A stretch of DNA of 64,000 bases. Source: CALKAL01 sp051846895 (lineage in GTDB: Bacteria; Bacillota; Bacilli; Bacillales; Alkalibacillaceae). This document shows positions 15,982 through 24,327 of this stretch, one piece after another. Each line of letters starts with the position of its first letter. The stretch's first letter is position 1. Under the pieces are notes generated by a model. It saw only the letters and a program-made list of their open reading frames with translations. It did no database searches and was not told where the DNA came from. The position numbers and the translations under genes are program-made. Location of the stretch: contig JBPYCQ010000003.1 in assembly GCA_051846895.1 (NCBI GenBank), positions 124,001-188,000 of the forward strand, given 5' to 3'.

Positions 15982-18900
15982 TTACAACCCCCCTTCCCTG
16001 TCAACATCTTATCTAATACCCGGTCTTGAGAGCTTTCTTTTAATCTTCTAAATTTGTTTTCTTCTAAAATCGGATCAAACTGGCAAACTGATTTAAAAGG
16101 ACAATATTTACAAGCCGTCATTTCTTTATTCTCGTAAGGATTTAATTTAACTTGCCCTGTTACGATCTCATTTCCTGCTTGAACCATCAATGTTCGCACA
16201 TAATCTTTCATTCTATTAAAAATTTCTTCATTTACTGTTTTCGTTCCATTTTTGCTAAACGTTCCATCTTTTTTAATGCCAAACGGGACAATTTTACTGT
16301 TTCCTGTATCAAGAGACGTGTCCATCGCTTGAGCGACCGTCTCATCCTCAAGTAGTAATCCATTCATTTTAAACGAGCGAATAAGTTCATCTTCAATCGT
16401 TTGCTCATCAAACTTTTTCAATTCCGTTAATGTCGGGTTATGCACATGGAAATAAAGCACTCCTGCTGGTTCTGCCTGTTTTCCTAACCATTTACTTGAA
16501 TGTGTTAAGACGACATCTAAATACGTTAACATTTGCAGAGCTAATCCGTAATAAACATCAACTAAATTTAAATCACGCTTACTCGATTTGTAGTCAATGA
16601 TGCGTAGGAAAAGTTGGTTGTCGATTTCCGCTCGATCAACTCGGTCAATCCTACCGCTTAATTCGAGTAAATAACCATTTATTAAAGGCAACTGCAAAGG
16701 TGGAAGTTGATGTCGTCTACCGAAGCCTACCTCAATACCCGCTGGCGAAAAATGTGAATGCTTTGCTTGATAGGCTAATATATTCGTCGCCCGGAAAACA
16801 ACTTGCTTTAATTTATTTAAAATATAACGGTAACGGTTTGAACTAAATAATATTTGATGATTTAGTATCGGCGCTAATTTCTTTATCGCTCGATCGACGT
16901 AGGCATAAATTTGTTCTTCTGTTAGATCGTAAAAGGCTTTCCCGTCTTGATGTACCCACTCTGTAATCCAACGTAGCGATTCATGGAATAATTGACCGAT
17001 ATCAGGCGCCTCTAATTGGTAACTATTTCGCTCTTTTAATTGCAACGTGTATTGCGCAAAATAATGATACGAACATTGAAAATACGTTTCTAAGCGCGAC
17101 ACACTCGCTTGAATTGTTTGATCATAAATATTTTCAATCGTCTTCTGTTGTAATGGCTTAGGTTCATTACGGTAAAATAAACTTTGGAGAACTTGCCTTG
17201 TTGGCTGATCATTTTGCTCGATATACCAATGAAGTGCATCCCAATACACGTCATTCATCGGGTAGCCTCTTAAATATTTAGACAATTCCGCTGTTAAGAT
17301 TGCTCGTGTTTTAACAGGGTTCGTAATAAAACGAAGTGGGTCTTGGTCATCTTCATCATCAAGTAACCATTTTTGTTCAGCTTTTGGAAACATTTCTTTC
17401 AGACGTTTAACAATGGGAGCCGCAATCTTGGACTTTCCTTCTTCATTGCTTAAAGGATAACTAATCCAAAGCTTCTCTTCAGGTAACGTGAATGCCAAAT
17501 ACATGTAAAAACGGTCATCCAATAACACGCGGTCGGCACGGTCTGCCAAGGTCACACCATATCTTTCTAGAGTTAACCGTTCTTCATCAGTGACCATACC
17601 ATCAGCTGGTGGCTTTAATGGATAAATTCCTTCATTAGCCCCGACGATAAATGCCACTTTGACATTGGAAATTCTTGAACGTTCGACATCTCCAATAATA
17701 ACGTGATCAATGGTCGGAGGAACATGAGAAAACTCAAGCGTATCAAAGCCTGCATCAACAAGCTGTATAAAGAGTGGATTAGAAATCTCCTCTTCCCCGA
17801 TCATCTCAACCATCTCGTCAAAAAGTTCCATGACGGCTTGCCACACTTGCTCTTGTTCACGTGCTTTTTCTACATCACCATTTTCTTCAAAATGGTCACG
17901 CAAATGTTCTAAAGTTTCCCCGACATTTAAATCCTCTAACCATTCAAAAATAACTCGACTTTTATCGGCAATTGTTTTCGCTTGACGAATCATTTGGTCA
18001 AACCGTTCCATCGCTTGGACGACTTGATTGCGATAAGCATTTATTTGCTCTTCCACTTCTTGTTCTTCAGTCGTTTGTTTCCGTAAATCCAATCCCGTAA
18101 ACCGTTGATATGGCCATCTTTCTCCATTCGTCCACTGTTCTTTTTTGCGGATTCCGTATTCAAGTACATAATTTTCTAACGTATCAATCGCATCAGCATT
18201 CAACGGATTTTCTTCATCTTGTGGCTTCATAAAACCGGTCTTTAGTAAACGAAAGACAGCATCATAACGCCAATCTGAGTCCACTACTTCTAAACCTGTG
18301 CGAATCAGTTCGACAAGCGGATGATTTAACATCGTCTTCTTCTCATCGATGAAAACTGGGATATCATAATCTTCAAAAATTGTTTCAATAAGATCGTGAT
18401 ATGTATTAGGCTCCCTTACTAAAATAGCGAGATCACGATAACGATATTGTTCATCTCTTACTAATTTAATGATTTCTTGTGCAAGCCCTTCGATCTCAGC
18501 CCGCGGATGAACAGCTTCAACAATTTTGATTGGTGCATCATCTTCATAGCGTTTGATTGGATGGTTTTCTAGATTCTTTTCTAAGTGACGGAATGCTTCA
18601 TTGTGTGAATGGCGGCGATATGGTGAAAGAGTGACTGGTTCTTCAATGGTGATGCCTTCAGTCGTTGCAATTTCTACTAATGTATCGTACGTTCTCTTTG
18701 TTTGAAAAAATAAATCAAGCTCGCTTGCTTGTTGATCAATATCATCTAAAACGACCGTTATTTTTACTTCTTTCGCATGTTTCATCATCGCTTCCAAAAC
18801 GTAAAATTCCTGTGGTGTGAAACGATGAAAGCCATCTATATAAATGGACGAGTTACTTAACACGTTCGTATTTTCAATTTTTTCAACCATTAAATTCAAC

Positions 18901-19457
18901 TGATCGTCATGATCAATGTAATGCCCTTTTAACTGTTCATCTAATTTTTCATATAATAATGTTAAATCTTGAAGTTTATTTTTTAATGCGACGTCTGCTG
19001 GGTTTGCCTTGTCAGCAATTGATTGAATAACTGACGTTAACTCAACTGGTGTAATCCGATAACGTTTTAACTCAGTAATCATACTTTCCAAATGCTCAAT
19101 AAAACCTTGCTTATAAATCGCTTCTTGGAACGATGTTAAAGACTCTTTATACTCTTCAGCCAATTTACGTAACATCATTTGAATTCCGGTGGAGCTAATA
19201 AATGGTTTATTCGCTCCACCTTCCTCTTGAAAGATATACCATGCTAAACGTGAAAAACTAAATACTTGAGCGCGAATTGAACCTACTAAATCAGTATTCT
19301 TAAGTAGCTGATATTCTTGTTGAAACGCCATCTGGTCTGGTACGATGTAGAAAATTGGGTCACCTTGTGGATTTTCTTTTAGTCTACTCGCGATATCTTC
19401 AAGACAGTAGTTCCCATGCTCCGCCCCAGCTCGTCCTAATATGAATTGAAGTCCCAT
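15978..19457 (-). CDS. addB: ATP-dependent helicase/nuclease subunit B
   Basis: A 1159-residue partner of AddA with an inactivated helicase fold, an RecB-type nuclease (IIDYKSSKRDL) and the four cysteines of the AddB Fe-S cluster (FQCSYHYF, and CKYCPFKSVC near the C-terminus). The N-terminal nucleotide-binding motif usually written GRxGSGKT reads GRAGAEHGNY, so the Walker A lysine and threonine are absent. VPDQM, RAQVFSFSRLAW and other conserved stretches are intact, so the gene is not decayed. It follows yhjE by 21 nt and overlaps addA. Confidence 0.95.
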   Translation of the reverse strand: MGLQFILGRAGAEHGNYCLEDIASRLKENPQGDPIFYIVPDQMAFQQEYQLLKNTDLVGSIRAQVFSFSRLAWYIFQEEGGANKPFISSTGIQMMLRKLAEEYKESLTSFQEAIYKQGFIEHLESMITELKRYRITPVELTSVIQSIADKANPADVALKNKLQDLTLLYEKLDEQLKGHYIDHDDQLNLMVEKIENTNVLSNSSIYIDGFHRFTPQEFYVLEAMMKHAKEVKITVVLDDIDQQASELDLFFQTKRTYDTLVEIATTEGITIEEPVTLSPYRRHSHNEAFRHLEKNLENHPIKRYEDDAPIKIVEAVHPRAEIEGLAQEIIKLVRDEQYRYRDLAILVREPNTYHDLIETIFEDYDIPVFIDEKKTMLNHPLVELIRTGLEVVDSDWRYDAVFRLLKTGFMKPQDEENPLNADAIDTLENYVLEYGIRKKEQWTNGERWPYQRFTGLDLRKQTTEEQEVEEQINAYRNQVVQAMERFDQMIRQAKTIADKSRVIFEWLEDLNVGETLEHLRDHFEENGDVEKAREQEQVWQAVMELFDEMVEMIGEEEISNPLFIQLVDAGFDTLEFSHVPPTIDHVIIGDVERSRISNVKVAFIVGANEGIYPLKPPADGMVTDEERLTLERYGVTLADRADRVLLDDRFYMYLAFTLPEEKLWISYPLSNEEGKSKIAAPIVKRLKEMFPKAEQKWLLDDEDDQDPLRFITNPVKTRAILTAELSKYLRGYPMNDVYWDALHWYIEQNDQPTRQVLQSLFYRNEPKPLQQKTIENIYDQTIQASVSRLETYFQCSYHYFAQYTLQLKERNSYQLEAPDIGQLFHESLRWITEWVHQDGKAFYDLTEEQIYAYVDRAIKKLAPILNHQILFSSNRYRYILNKLKQVVFRATNILAYQAKHSHFSPAGIEVGFGRRHQLPPLQLPLINGYLLELSGRIDRVDRAEIDNQLFLRIIDYKSSKRDLNLVDVYYGLALQMLTYLDVVLTHSSKWLGKQAEPAGVLYFHVHNPTLTELKKFDEQTIEDELIRSFKMNGLLLEDETVAQAMDTSLDTGNSKIVPFGIKKDGTFSKNGTKTVNEEIFNRMKDYVRTLMVQAGNEIVTGQVKLNPYENKEMTACKYCPFKSVCQFDPILEENKFRRLKESSQDRVLDKMLTGKGGCK

Positions 19458-19478
19458 CGTTCTCCCCCTTATAAATGA

Positions 19479-20138
19479 CTACTCGTTGTTCTCTGCAATC
19501 TCTTGGTGATGTTCCTCAACCTTTTGATCAATTCTTTTTTCTAACTGTTTCCCTACGAACCATAGAATGGCGATGAATAAGACAACGATTATTGTACGAA
19601 ATGGATTTTTGGCAAATGAAACAAGACTATCCCCAACGTACGAGACATAAAAAATAAAAACAGCTTTTCCTAATAAAACAGCTAACATAAATTTATAAAT
19701 CGACATTCTCGTAAATGCCGCGACAACGTTAATTAATGCTGATGGTGTAAATGGAAAACAAAAAAGTAAAAAAAGTGGTGCAAAGCCACGCTGATCAAAA
19801 AATGAGACGATTCTGCTCACCTGTTTTTGATTCTTTAGGCGCTGAACCCACTGGAATTTTTGTAATCGGCGAATAATAATAAATACAATTAACATCCCTG
19901 TACATGCGGCCGACCAAGTTAATAAAAAACCAAAGAACAAGCCAAATACGATTGAATTCGCTAATATGAAAACCATCATCGGTAGAAACGGCAAAAAAGC
20001 CTCCATGAATGGTAAGAAAAATCCCGGTAACGGACCAAAGCTTCCGTAAAATTCAAGTAAGCGAATGATGAAATCCCCTATAACAGTATCCGATATCATT
20101 TCCTTTAGTTCGTCTAAGTTCGATAATTCTGGCCCCAT
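19479..20138 (-). CDS. yhjE: VTT/TVP38 (DedA-like) family membrane protein
   Basis: A 219-residue membrane protein of the SNARE-associated/VTT type: PFMEAFLPFLPMMVFILANS and the C-terminal LFCFPFTPSALINVVAAF are the family segments, with 5-6 hydrophobic stretches. Such proteins are linked to lipid handling, but this one's role is unknown. I use the ATG at 20138 because AGGAG lies 8 nt upstream; the frame extends 21 codons further without a good ribosome site. Likely cotranscribed with addBA. Confidence 0.78.
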   Translation of the reverse strand: MGPELSNLDELKEMISDTVIGDFIIRLLEFYGSFGPLPGFFLPFMEAFLPFLPMMVFILANSIVFGLFFGFLLTWSAACTGMLIVFIIIRRLQKFQWVQRLKNQKQVSRIVSFFDQRGFAPLFLLFCFPFTPSALINVVAAFTRMSIYKFMLAVLLGKAVFIFYVSYVGDSLVSFAKNPFRTIIVVLFIAILWFVGKQLEKRIDQKVEEHHQEIAENNE

Positions 20139-20287
20139 TTTGTCTGCTCCTATCTCTGTATCTCTATAGCCTATTTTATAATAAGTTGGCGGGATTTGCA
20201 TTTATATCTTCCCTTAATCTTCACTATTGATTTATTTTTCATACTGTTATACAATCAGAACAAATGTTCGTATATGGAGGGATCATC

Positions 20288-20674
20288 ATGAGATATTTAA
20301 CAGAAGATGAATTAAAAACCGCATCCCGCTACTTATTCCTATCAATGGCCATCATCGTCTTAGAGAAAGATATTAAACAGATCGAAGTAGGTGCCTTTAA
20401 AATAAAAGAACCATATTTAAAGTTACTTCACCGCATGGAGACCATCGCAAAAAATGAGAGACGAACATTACGTAAAAAAATGCAAAGTCAAAAAATAAGT
20501 GTCGTCCTCACCGAAAAGAACGACACTTTCACAACCTATTTATTTTTAGCCCGCGGATATGAAGAAGAAAAACGATACTTTAATCCCGCCATTCGGAAAA
20601 AAGTAGAGCAGATTTACGAGGAACTGTTAGTTGAAGTATCAAAATCCACGGCACAAACTACTTCTGGTGGTTAA
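20288..20674 (+). CDS. yhjD: YhjD family protein
   Basis: A 128-residue helical, charged cytoplasmic protein matching YhjD (YLFLSMAIIVLEKDIKQIE, GYEEEKRYFNPAIRKKV). Function unknown. The start at 20288 follows GGAGGG. Its 3' end overlaps comK tail-to-tail by 17 nt, and it is divergent from yhjE. Confidence 0.8.
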   Translation: MRYLTEDELKTASRYLFLSMAIIVLEKDIKQIEVGAFKIKEPYLKLLHRMETIAKNERRTLRKKMQSQKISVVLTEKNDTFTTYLFLARGYEEEKRYFNPAIRKKVEQIYEELLVEVSKSTAQTTSGG

Positions 20675-21137
20675 ATAGACGTTCCAAAAGTAAGTGGCGG
20701 TATTGTGCTGTCCGCTGAATTTGATTGTTTAGAGAGACATAAGATATGTCGATAACCAATTGCTTCCCACTGTTAAAATGTACTTTCGTCTGTTTTGGTT
20801 TTATTCTTTCTAAATAATCGATATGACTATGCGCAAGCCAAATACAATCTACAGAATTAGGTGAGTTAGTCGGCAAGAAAAACAAACCGCAATTTGGTTC
20901 AATACTAATTGGTGGTTTTCGATTAACTCCGAATACAGCCCGAGTACCTGCCAATCTTCCTTGTAGACTTGCACCAAAGTATTGACAACTACTGTCAACC
21001 AGTTGCTTAGGGGATAAGTGGGTGTAGTAATCTTTTTGTGTTTCTAAAACATAAGAACCATACAAATCTTTTGATATTTGATAAGGAACAACAGCTAATG
21101 TATCCGAGTTAATTGTCGGTTTTTCTACAAATTCCAT
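20658..21137 (-). CDS. comK: Competence transcription factor ComK
   Basis: A 159-residue ComK homologue, the master activator of DNA-uptake genes, which binds AT-boxes in the minor groove. Family segments are VDSSCQYFGASLQGRLAGT, RKPPISIEPNCGLFFLPT, WLAHSHIDYL and NQIQRTAQYRHLL. It lacks about 30 residues of the C-terminal tail of B. subtilis ComK, the region used by MecA/ClpCP there, so turnover may differ (inference). The ATG at 21137 is preferred; the GTG at 21149 is part of the AAGGAGGTG ribosome site. Neighbours yhjD, yhjE and addBA match the B. subtilis segment. Confidence 0.88.
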   Translation of the reverse strand: MEFVEKPTINSDTLAVVPYQISKDLYGSYVLETQKDYYTHLSPKQLVDSSCQYFGASLQGRLAGTRAVFGVNRKPPISIEPNCGLFFLPTNSPNSVDCIWLAHSHIDYLERIKPKQTKVHFNSGKQLVIDISYVSLNNQIQRTAQYRHLLLERLFNHQK

Positions 21138-21279
21138 TTTAAAAATCACCTCCTTGAGTTGTTTTCAAGATGAATTTTAAAAAGTAACTAAAAAAATGTA
21201 AAACAACCTATAATCGAATTAACATCGGCCAAAGCGCATAAATTAACTATTTTTCATTCTATTTTTATTAAAAAAGTGT

Positions 21280-21292
21280 AAAAATTGATTTT
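21280..21292. promoter_or_regulatory. Possible ComK AT-box upstream of comK
   Basis: A perfect AAAA-N5-TTTT half site lies 143 nt upstream of comK. A second, imperfect one (AAAT-N5-ATTT) is at 21240-21252, but the distance is not one of the usual ComK spacings. In AT-rich DNA this is weak evidence. Confidence 0.3.
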
Positions 21293-21302
21293 AAACAACA
21301 AA

Positions 21303-21333
21303 AATCGCCCATAATCGATTCGATTGGGCGATT
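21303..21333 (-). terminator. Terminator of the ABC importer operon
   Basis: Nine-base-pair stem AATCGCCCA/TGGGCGATT with a T-rich minus-strand tail, just downstream of the ATPase gene. Confidence 0.78.
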
Positions 21334-21346
21334 CGTTACACATTCA

Positions 21347-22144
21347 TTACTTAGCTAGTAACGTCCTATCACTTGCAAGTTTTCTTCCTCTTATATTTTC
21401 AAATTCTTGGAGTAAATCAGGGACAGTTAAGTCTTTTTTCTTGTCTTCGTCTGCTTCAAAAATAATCGTTCCTTCATCCATCATCCAGAGGCGATTGCCT
21501 AAAGAGATCGCTTGCTCCATTTGATGGGTGACCATCACCGTTGTGAGCTGATGTCTCTCGACTAATTCTTTTGTTAGTTGGATGATTAATGATTCTTTTG
21601 ATGGATCAAGAGCAGCTGTATGTTCATCTAATAATAATATTTTTGGTTCTGTAAATGTAGCCATTAACAACGATAAGGCTTGGCGTTCTCCACCAGAAAG
21701 TAAGCCGACCTTTGTATTTAAACGATTTTCAAGTCCGATTTCCAATGTCGATAAGTGATTTTTAAAGTCATCCCGTACTTTTTTCGTAACCCCACGAAGA
21801 AGGCTTCTTCGTTTCGTCCGTCCGAGTGAAATCATCATATTCTCTTCAATCGTCATATTTGGTGCTGTTCCTGCAAGTGGATTTTGAAAAACACGCCCAA
21901 TATATTTTGCTCGCTTTTCTTCAGGAAGGGCGGTGACATTTTTTCCATCAATCCAAACATCACCTTCATCAGGTGCAAGAGTTCCAGCTAAAATATTAAG
22001 TAAGGTTGATTTACCTGCACCATTACTTCCTATAATGGTGACGAAATCGCCGGGGTTAAGAGCTTGATTAATATTGGTTAGGGCTCTTCGTTCATCTGGC
22101 GTATTCGGATAAAATGTTTTATGAATCTCCTTTAGTTGTAGCAA
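21347..22144 (-). CDS. ABC importer ATPase (Trp/Tyr-type transporter)
   Basis: A 265-residue ATPase: Walker A IIGSNGAGKSTLL, signature LLSGGERQALSLL, Walker B KILLLDEHTAALDP, switch His VTHQMEQA. It belongs with the PF04392-type binding protein and permease upstream and would energise uptake. The start lies 26 nt inside the permease gene, implying coupled translation. Last gene of the operon. Confidence 0.88.
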   Translation of the reverse strand: MLQLKEIHKTFYPNTPDERRALTNINQALNPGDFVTIIGSNGAGKSTLLNILAGTLAPDEGDVWIDGKNVTALPEEKRAKYIGRVFQNPLAGTAPNMTIEENMMISLGRTKRRSLLRGVTKKVRDDFKNHLSTLEIGLENRLNTKVGLLSGGERQALSLLMATFTEPKILLLDEHTAALDPSKESLIIQLTKELVERHQLTTVMVTHQMEQAISLGNRLWMMDEGTIIFEADEDKKKDLTVPDLLQEFENIRGRKLASDRTLLAK

Positions 22145-23138
22145 GATGAACCTCCCCTTCCTCTTTGTTTACTTTACTTAACCTCTTTGATTTTTTGAAC
22201 TGGCGTTTTGAACGTGATTGTTCAAGCATATTCGGAACAACGAGTGCTGCAATAACGATTAAGGCGGTAATTAATTTCATATCACTTGCATCTAAGAAGT
22301 TCACACGTAAAGCAAGTGAATAAATCACACGGTAGACAATCGCACCTAGAATCACGGCAAGCGTCATACGGACAACCTTGTCTTTTCCAAATAACACTTC
22401 ACCGATTATAACGGATGCAAGGCCAATAATAATCATTCCAACGCCAATGTTCACATCTGCAAAACCGCTATGCTGAGCAACTAATGCCCCACTTAAGCCG
22501 ACTAAACCATTCGATAAACCAATTCCGATAATAATATAAAGGTCAGTATTAGCTGAGAAGCTTTTCACCATTGATTGGCTATCACCGGTTGCTCTTAAAG
22601 TAATTCCAACTTCTGTTCGTAAAAAGAAGTCGAGAAGCTTCTTCACAATGAGTATAATGATTAACATCGATATAATTACAAAAAATGTTTTTGGTGCATA
22701 GTCTATAATCCCAAGCATCTCAAACGGAGCTAATAGAAATGAGTCTAGAGCTACTTTTTCCCACCATTCTGATATCGTAACGAATAATGTAGTTTCTCTC
22801 ATTAACGGAATGTTTGATTGTCCCATAATTCGTAAATTAATCGAATATAAGGCAATCATCATTAAAATACCGGCTAGTAACGGATTAATTCGACCTTTCG
22901 TATGAAGAAATCCGGTGATAAACCCGGCAACCATACCTGCTAACGCTCCAGCCATGGTCGCAAGTAGTGGGTTTTGCCCATTCACAATCATGACAGCTGC
23001 TACAGCACCGCCCGTAACAAAGCTTCCGTCAACCGTTAAATCGGGGAAATTTAATATTCGAAATGATATATATACGCCAAGAGCCATAATAGCATATATT
23101 AAACCAGACTCTAACGCACCGTATAATGAACTAACCAT
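22119..23138 (-). CDS. ABC importer permease (Trp/Tyr-type transporter)
   Basis: A 339-residue permease of the branched-chain/sugar superfamily (PF02653) with about nine membrane segments. GSFVTGGAVAAVMIV near residue 38 and the C-terminal IIGEVLFG are typical. The tail is charged and cytoplasmic. Starts 12 nt after the binding-protein gene. Confidence 0.88.
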   Translation of the reverse strand: MVSSLYGALESGLIYAIMALGVYISFRILNFPDLTVDGSFVTGGAVAAVMIVNGQNPLLATMAGALAGMVAGFITGFLHTKGRINPLLAGILMMIALYSINLRIMGQSNIPLMRETTLFVTISEWWEKVALDSFLLAPFEMLGIIDYAPKTFFVIISMLIIILIVKKLLDFFLRTEVGITLRATGDSQSMVKSFSANTDLYIIIGIGLSNGLVGLSGALVAQHSGFADVNIGVGMIIIGLASVIIGEVLFGKDKVVRMTLAVILGAIVYRVIYSLALRVNFLDASDMKLITALIVIAALVVPNMLEQSRSKRQFKKSKRLSKVNKEEGEVHLATTKGDS

Positions 23139-23150
23139 AAAAATTCTCCT

Positions 23151-24158
23151 TTAGTCTTCCTCAGTTGTCACTAATTCTGCTCTTTCTTTTAACTCATCCG
23201 TAAGTTCTACACCCATTCTTTCTGCAGCATCTTCATTTATTTTAAGAATGACATTTTGTGGATAAGTGGCTGGAACCTCACTTGGTGATTTACCATTTTT
23301 CAAAATCTCAACAGCTTTTTCTCCAGCTTCATAACCGATATCATAGTAATCGAATCCAAATGCTGCTAGACCACCACGAGCAACCGAATCCAATTCACCT
23401 ACAAATACTGGTATTTGTTCACTCTCGCCGACGATTAAAACAGACTCTAACGCACTAACAACCGTGTTATCCGTAATAATGTAAATCGCATCTGCTGAAC
23501 CGACTAGAGCTTCTGTTGCTTGCTTCACTTCAGACGAAGATGAAATCGTTTTTTCAACTGTTTTCAGCCCTTCTTCCGCTGCCACTTCATTAACTAAATC
23601 AATTTGTGTGACAGAGTTTGCCTCTGCTGCGTTGTATACAAGACCAATAGATTGATAGCCCATTTCTTTAATTAACTTCACTGTGTTTGGAATTGTATCA
23701 GGTGCTAAGTCAGCAGTTCCTGTTACGTTGCCTCCTGGTGATTCAAAACTATCAATTAACTTCGCGCCAACAGGATCAGTTACAGAAGTAAAAACGATCG
23801 GAATCTCTTCTGTTTCATTAAGAACACTTTGTGCACTTGGCGTTGAGTTAGCAAATATCAAATCTACTTTGTCACCTACAAGTTTTTGTGCGATTAACTG
23901 ATTGTTGTTATTATCGTTTTGAGCATTTTCAACAACGAATTCGACATTTAAACCTGCATCCTGAACAGCTTTCATGAAACCTTCAGTCGCACGATCTAGT
24001 GACGGATGTTCAACAATTTGTGTTACTCCAATCACAAATTTGTCATTATCACCCGTTTTCCCATCACCATTCCCGTCTTCATTTGACGATGTACCACAAG
24101 CTGCTAATATGAGAATTAACGCTACACTTGATAAAATTAAACGAATACGTTTCTTCAA
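23151..24158 (-). CDS. ABC substrate-binding lipoprotein (PF04392, Trp/Tyr-type)
   Basis: A 335-residue lipoprotein: signal peptide with lipobox LAAC, acidic Gly/Asn linker, then a two-lobe periplasmic-binding fold (FVIGVTQIVEHPSLDRATEG, FANSTPSAQSVLNET). In streptococci the same three-gene set (TrpXYZ) imports tryptophan, but the ligand cannot be read from sequence here. The start is TTG at 24158 with GAGGGG 8 nt upstream. The leader has a 10-bp direct repeat but no T-box. Confidence 0.85.
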   Translation of the reverse strand: MKKRIRLILSSVALILILAACGTSSNEDGNGDGKTGDNDKFVIGVTQIVEHPSLDRATEGFMKAVQDAGLNVEFVVENAQNDNNNNQLIAQKLVGDKVDLIFANSTPSAQSVLNETEEIPIVFTSVTDPVGAKLIDSFESPGGNVTGTADLAPDTIPNTVKLIKEMGYQSIGLVYNAAEANSVTQIDLVNEVAAEEGLKTVEKTISSSSEVKQATEALVGSADAIYIITDNTVVSALESVLIVGESEQIPVFVGELDSVARGGLAAFGFDYYDIGYEAGEKAVEILKNGKSPSEVPATYPQNVILKINEDAAERMGVELTDELKERAELVTTEED

Positions 24159-24180
24159 AATAAATTCCCCTCTCTTTTTC

Positions 24181-24206
24181 GCTTTTATGCGGATGTGCTT
24201 TTATGC
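24181..24206. promoter_or_regulatory. 10-bp direct repeat in the ABC importer leader
   Basis: GCTTTTATGC occurs twice (24181-24190 and 24197-24206), 16 bp apart start to start, 23-48 nt upstream of the binding-protein start. Could be an operator or an RNA site; the cognate regulator is unknown. Confidence 0.4.
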
Positions 24207-24274
24207 AATAAAGTAATTTTTTAATGTTGCTAACAAGTATATGCATTCTTCTCATAGAAATCAACCTTTTTTAC

Positions 24275-24306
24275 AAAAAAAAATCCTTAGCCGTAATAGC
24301 TAAGGA
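24275..24306 (-). terminator. Terminator of lcfB
   Basis: Stem TCCTTAGC/GCTAAGGA (24284-24291 and 24299-24306) followed on the minus strand by nine Ts. Confidence 0.85.
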
Positions 24307-24327
24307 ATCGTGTAACCGCTTACGTTA

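Noticed and set aside
24159..24282. T-box or other riboswitch before the Trp/Tyr-type importer
   Set aside because: The leader is too short and lacks a T-box sequence or terminator/antiterminator pair.
24311..24324. cre-like site TGTAACCGCTTACG
   Set aside because: It is 3' of lcfB next to its terminator, not near a promoter; 13 of 14 positions can match by chance.
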